Shown: positions 59,499 through 64,000 of the stretch, one piece after another
Position numbering within the stretch: position 1 is the stretch's first letter
Layout of the letters: each line of letters opens with the position of its first letter
Source of the DNA: Saururus chinensis
Lineage: Eukaryota; Streptophyta; Magnoliopsida; Piperales; Saururaceae
NCBI GenBank assembly: GCA_035235625.1
Contig: CP141140.1
Coordinates: forward strand, 10,250,685-10,314,684
Direction of reading: 5' to 3'
DNA: 64,000 nucleotides
Notes under the pieces: model-generated
Database searches by the model: none
What the model was told of the DNA's origin: nothing
Seen by the model: the letters and a program-made list of their open reading frames with translations, nothing else
Position numbers and translations under genes: made by a program

Positions 59499-61661
59499 TG
59501 TCATGCCCCAGCACCAGCCCAACCTAAGCTGAACTTGGTCCAAGGGAAGGTCAGTGCGCACGGGAGCAACGAAAAATTGAACTAGCAGAAGACTTAACCC
59601 CTTAAACGGGTGACACAACACGGAGTAACGCACCTAAATACTTTGTAGAAAAGGAAATAAAAAAATAAATGACAACATAATCATAATTAGTCCTCAAACT
59701 AGTACCTACATCCATAAGTCTCTAAGCCCTCTCACGGCTTACAACATAATATCAAAATGAGTCTAAGGCCAAGATAGCTAACAAAGTATATGATAAAGTC
59801 ATTGACATAAAACTGTAAACAACAAGCTGCATAGATAAGCAAGACACGTAGGGCCTCTAGGCACCCTCGCCTACTCTAGACCGCCCACCAATCGTTCCTC
59901 ATAGCAGAAATCATGTCCGTCTACATGTCGCACCATGTAGCCCCAAAACGGAAAACACACGAGAAAGTGAGATAAGTAAAATACTCAGCAAGGTTTTATA
60001 CTTCGAGACGATAATTATGAAATCATCATAAGTATTTCACAAACAATCCATCACATAAAATATATCATAACATCATCTCATTTTTTATCATGCATAAGAG
60101 TGTCTCAATCACACTAACTATAACCCTACTTAATCATAAGCATTATCCTGCATGGGAAGTATCTCAATCACACTAACCATAATCATGCATAACCATTCTC
60201 ATTTATAAGTATTCTCATTCATAAGCATTCATCCTGCATGAAAAGTGTCTTAAACACACTAACATAATCATGCATAACTATTCTCATTCATAAGCATTCA
60301 TCATGTATAAAAAGTGTCTCAAACACACTAACATAAATCATGCATAATCATTCTCATTCATAAGCATTCATCCTGCATGAAAAGTATCTCTAACATACTA
60401 ACATAATCATGCATAAAGAAAACAATTTCTACTTATTTAGCCGAACCCTAAGCTGTCCCTACTCAATCTGGACAATCCCTAATTGGAAAGTCTGAAAGAA
60501 TTGTGAAATTTGGGTAAAGTCCCTAATGGGGAAGATACCCCCTGGCAAGCCGGTGCACTTAGCTACACCAGCCTAGATTCTCAGGGTCCAAATGGTCTCA
60601 ATAGTTTGGTTTTCTTATAGCATTGTTGCTCTTCTCAACCCAGTGAGGAAAACTCGTCCTTTCAAACATAAAACCTCGTCCTTTCGGACATAAAACCCCA
60701 TCTTTTCTCGGATGTAAAACCACATCCTTTCGGACGTAAAACCAAATCGAAAAGTCATCAATCGATTAATCAGGCAAGCAACATCACCAATTGCATTCAA
60801 TCACAGCTAATATCCATTAATCTCATTCAAAAAGCCCTTTTGTGATGCATACAATATGGTACATACGTGAGTAACACTACATGAATTCTAATTCATGAGA
60901 AGTGTTCCCATCAGCCATAAATGCATCACTCTCAATCCATATGTATTAAACAATTACCACAATTAATCCCAAAAGTGTGTGTACATAGTAATAGTGTTCA
61001 ATTCTAAGCATAAACATATGCATTATGAACAAACAATCGTCAAACTGCACACATGTTCTCATAATTTAATCATGGCTCCTCACTGAACTTGTGAGTAAAA
61101 ATTGGTGAAAACCTCAAAGAACACAAGTTCAAGTCAATTACAACCTCATGCTAGACTTAGGTAAGCATATTCATCACTACACTTAAGCTAGACATGAAAA
61201 TATAATTCACCTATAATTTAGCATGACATGTAAAAACATACAAGCACATTCTCATACTTTAAACTTACTGGAATCCTAAGTAAAACATGGAGAATCACTC
61301 AACATGAATTTAGGATAAGAATAATAACATGCTAAAATCCAATAACATGTAAATAATTCCATACTTGGACAATATCATAGCCTTCAAGATAATATTCATG
61401 TCTTCATAGTGGCATTTCCAAGTAAAAATAACTCATCACAACCATAATAAATGAGATTCAAGAAGAATAATATGAAAATGAACAAAATACTCAAAATAGC
61501 AAAACTTTTGTTTGGCCGTTCGATCGGCCAGGAGGCCATTTGAATGCCTAACCGATCAAACGGTTGTCCGTTTGAATGCGTCTGTTCGAACTCCTATACA
61601 GTAAACCTTGGTTCGTCTTCAACCTTGTGAACCCAAAACTGAAACTTTACAAAACCAAAAT
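59499..61661 (-). repeat. LTR-like block, minus orientation, truncated
   Basis: Read on the minus strand it ends at 59499 with GGGGCATGACA, a common gypsy LTR 3' end, and contains CTTGCTGAGTATTTTA near 59980, the same motif as the plus-strand LTR near 17880. Phrases such as 'cataagcattcatcctgcat' repeat four times between 60160 and 60380. Its other end is cut at about 61661 where a plus-strand LTR-like block starts. Related palindromic blocks occur at 61514 and 61555. Confidence 0.5.
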
Positions 61662-63474
61662 TGTAAGATCCCTGACCTTAAATTGGTTTATCTTAATAAT
61701 TAATTATCGGTTATCGTGTGGTTAACACGTTTTTTGATTTTTTTTTCAGTGGTTTCGAAAATAAATGGTGTTTCTTATGGTTTTAATCAAAAATCAACTT
61801 TACAATTATGGGTTTTAAGTGATTTTGGGTCAAACCTAAATTTTGGGGGATTTTCTAATTTTCCAAAAATTAAGATTTGGCAAGACCCCTGTAGGCCCCA
61901 CTGGTGAAATTTAGGTTTTTGGACCAAATTAACCTAGACATCAACATAAGCTTTTATAAAAAAATTCATAATTTTCCCAGGTTTAATTAGTGCTCAAATA
62001 GTCAAAATACCCATTTTTAGCCCAAATTTCTAATCATACCCCATTAGTTAATTATGTACACCCTAAGCCCTACTATAAATAGAAAGAGTTGAGCTATTTC
62101 CATTTTGGGAATAGGCTGGGATAGGCTAATTAAGGCCTAATTCCCCAATTAGGCTTGAATTACAAGGACATTAAGGTTTTCAAGAAGGGTGACTGTCAAA
62201 TCCAAGCTTAATCAAGTGATAAGGTAATAGATCTTCGATTTTATGATTTATTTAGAATGGATTTACTTGATTTGGTGCTTTAATAGTGAGATTAGTAAAT
62301 GATAATTTTTTACCCCGATTTCTTAGGGTTTTGTCTTAATATGAGGTAGATTAGCTTTCTGGAATGTATGATAAAATTTTAATGACATTTGAGTTGTTAG
62401 ATGGAGATTTTAAGTTTCATCAATGGAGTTTCGGTTTGAAATTTTGAAATGAAGAAGATGGTCGAATCTGCCTTGTTGGCGTTCAAACGGCCCTCTAGGG
62501 CGTTAGAACGGAAACACTGCATTTTCAGCACATTTTCAGTTTAGCCGATCGAACAGCCCTGGAGGGCGTTCGAACGGCTACACTGCAGAATTTACCTTTA
62601 TGTGTATGTTGTTTAATTCAATGTCTCTACTCTAAAATATCATTTTTATGTTTATGTAGAGTGTTTTGAGTCAAGGTAAGCTACTGGAAGTGCATACTAT
62701 TGATGTTTAGAAGTTGTGGTATATATTTAAAGTTATGTGAAATGGCTTGTAGTTAGATATCATTATTGGAATTGCTATCTCAGATATATGAGTGGTTGAT
62801 TCCTTATGGTTAAACATGTTTCAGTAGGGTTATAGCATGCTAATGGACTGATATATCATTATAGGATGTGGTTAAATGATGTGTGAATGTTATGCATAGA
62901 CTCAAGTATGAAGTGAATGAGCTTATATATGTTTAGCATGTGGTTAGGTTTTGACTTGAGTTATGATTTTAATGATTCTTCTCCTATGATTTTCGTTGGA
63001 ATCCATAATTAGATGTTAATGTGCATGTGTAGTGTGATGGTGAGTTAAATTACAAAGCATGTTGATATACATCGAATGAGGTGTTTCTACCATGTACACA
63101 CACATGTGGGGTTAATGATTATGATGAAACTTGATATTATGATTATGAATGATGAATGAGGGGCTGATGAGTGCACTTATTCCTTGCCCACATATGTACC
63201 ATGTTGCATGCATGATAAGTATAATTTATATGTTATTTTACCCTTAATTATTCTATTTCTAGTCTCATTTAAAAGTTAATATAGATTAAATAATTAGAAA
63301 TTAAATTTAATTAGGTTATAAAAAGCTTCCATGATGTTTTGAATTAAATTGGCTTATTTTATAGATTCTTCATTTGCGTTCGAACGGCCTCACTTACCGT
63401 TCGATCGGGATAATGTATTTTTGAAGAAAAGTCAGTTCAAGCGTTCGAACGGGCATGCATGGCGTTCGAACGGG
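61514..63474. repeat. Family of nested palindromic blocks built on CGTTCGAACG
   Basis: Near-palindromic blocks of about 34 bp lie at 61514-61548, 62479-62512, 62544-62578, 63376-63409 and 63441-63474, with a shorter one at 61555-61574. Most carry two CGTTCGAACG-like palindromes about 21 bp apart around a central palindromic core (CCCTNNAGGG, GGCCAGGAGGCC or GCATGCAT). They occur in both the minus and the plus LTR-like blocks. Confidence 0.7.
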
Positions 63475-64000
63475 ATAACGCGCAGTTTCCTTATTTCAAT
63501 CAATTTTGAGTTTTTTTCATATTGGACTATTTCTTACGAATTTATGCTTATATAAAGACATATTTGGCACAAAATTAGAGGTTAGCAAGTAGATTTTCTG
63601 AAGAGAATAAGGAAGAAGAAGATGGAGAAAAACCCAAAGCTTTCAATGGAGATTTAAGTGTTTTCTTCTACCATGGAAGGCTAAACTTTTCTTTTACTTA
63701 GGAGTTGATGAAGGTATAGATAAGTTTCAGTTTCTTTTCTTTTTAATTTAGATCTCAGTTGTGAATTATGATAATTGTATGATAAGAATTTCCTTTTTAA
63801 TGGAAGAGCTTTTAATGTTTATTCAAATCTATGTTGATTTATTGTTTTGTAGCTGATATATTGATGTGGTTTTGATATTTGCATCAATTCTAATTTTTGT
63901 GATTTAGATGAGATGGTCATACACTAGTTTTAATGTTCAGATAATTAAGGACTTTGATGAGTTATACTAAGATTAGACGGGTCATGCCTATAGCTATTTA
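61662..64000 (+). mobile_element. LTR-like block, plus orientation, running off the window
   Basis: Starts with TGTAAGATCCCTGACC, typical of plant gypsy LTRs, and has a TATA box at 62074 followed by a leader-like region. Contains nested palindromic blocks at 62479, 62544, 63376 and 63441. A second leader-like segment near 63590-63720 ('agaagatggagaaaaaccc') hints at another, related copy. No coding domain was seen and the right end lies outside the window. Confidence 0.5.
62074..62081 (+). promoter_or_regulatory. TATA box of the LTR-like block
   Basis: TATAAATA about 410 bp inside the LTR start, followed by a purine-rich stretch, as expected for a retroelement promoter. Confidence 0.5.

Overview
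This window is nuclear DNA of a flowering plant. It carries spliced plant-type genes with GT-AG introns (NAC and RAV/NGATHA-type transcription factors, a DYW-class PPR protein, a NIT4-type nitrilase, an S28 Pro-Xaa carboxypeptidase). These are spread thinly through LTR retrotransposon, LINE, hAT, Mutator-like, Harbinger and CACTA-like debris. Gene structure and repeat style suggest a dicot-like or magnoliid-like, probably woody, genome rather than a grass. The lineage cannot be fixed from the sequence alone.

Layout. 1-5.3 kb: two LTR-like blocks on the minus strand, an eight-copy degenerate tandem repeat, and a long-TIR Mutator-like element with a 50-bp minisatellite. 5.4-8.2 kb (-): a complete ten-exon S28 serine carboxypeptidase. 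8.2-14.2 kb: non-coding, with a 480-bp trinucleotide repeat and a dead Ty3/gypsy integrase. 14.2-16.0 kb (-): an NTL8/NAC089-like NAC gene broken by a stop codon in exon 1. 16.7-25.8 kb: LTR sequences, including a non-coding LTR retrotransposon with both LTRs, a PBS and a PPT. 26.3-29.4 kb (+): a 61-aa membrane protein gene followed after 116 bp by an intact five-exon nitrilase. 29.4-32.7 kb: LINE and DNA-transposon remnants. 32.7-34.8 kb (+): a short, very divergent NAC-like gene of three exons. 34.8-39.4 kb: no recognised gene. 39.5-40.7 kb (+): a B3 transcription factor with an RLFGV repression motif and a decayed AP2 domain. 40.7-45.2 kb: non-coding, with a double hairpin and a degenerate hAT-like element. 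45.2-49.5 kb (-): a DYW PPR gene and, 180 bp upstream on the same strand, a conserved three-exon gene of unknown function whose second intron holds an RTE-like LINE. 49.5-64 kb: Harbinger, LTR, hAT and CACTA-like sequences, ending in long LTR-like blocks that carry unusual nested palindromes.

The genes do not form one pathway. The nitrilase is expected to detoxify beta-cyanoalanine, the PPR protein to edit organellar RNA, the carboxypeptidase to work in the vacuole or apoplast, and the B3 and NAC proteins to regulate transcription. The strongest second-look items are the decayed AP2 domain, the two unusual NAC loci, the two very tight same-strand gene pairs, and the palindromic blocks at the right end. 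All exon boundaries were derived by hand from reading frame, splice consensus and family conservation; no alignments or searches were run.
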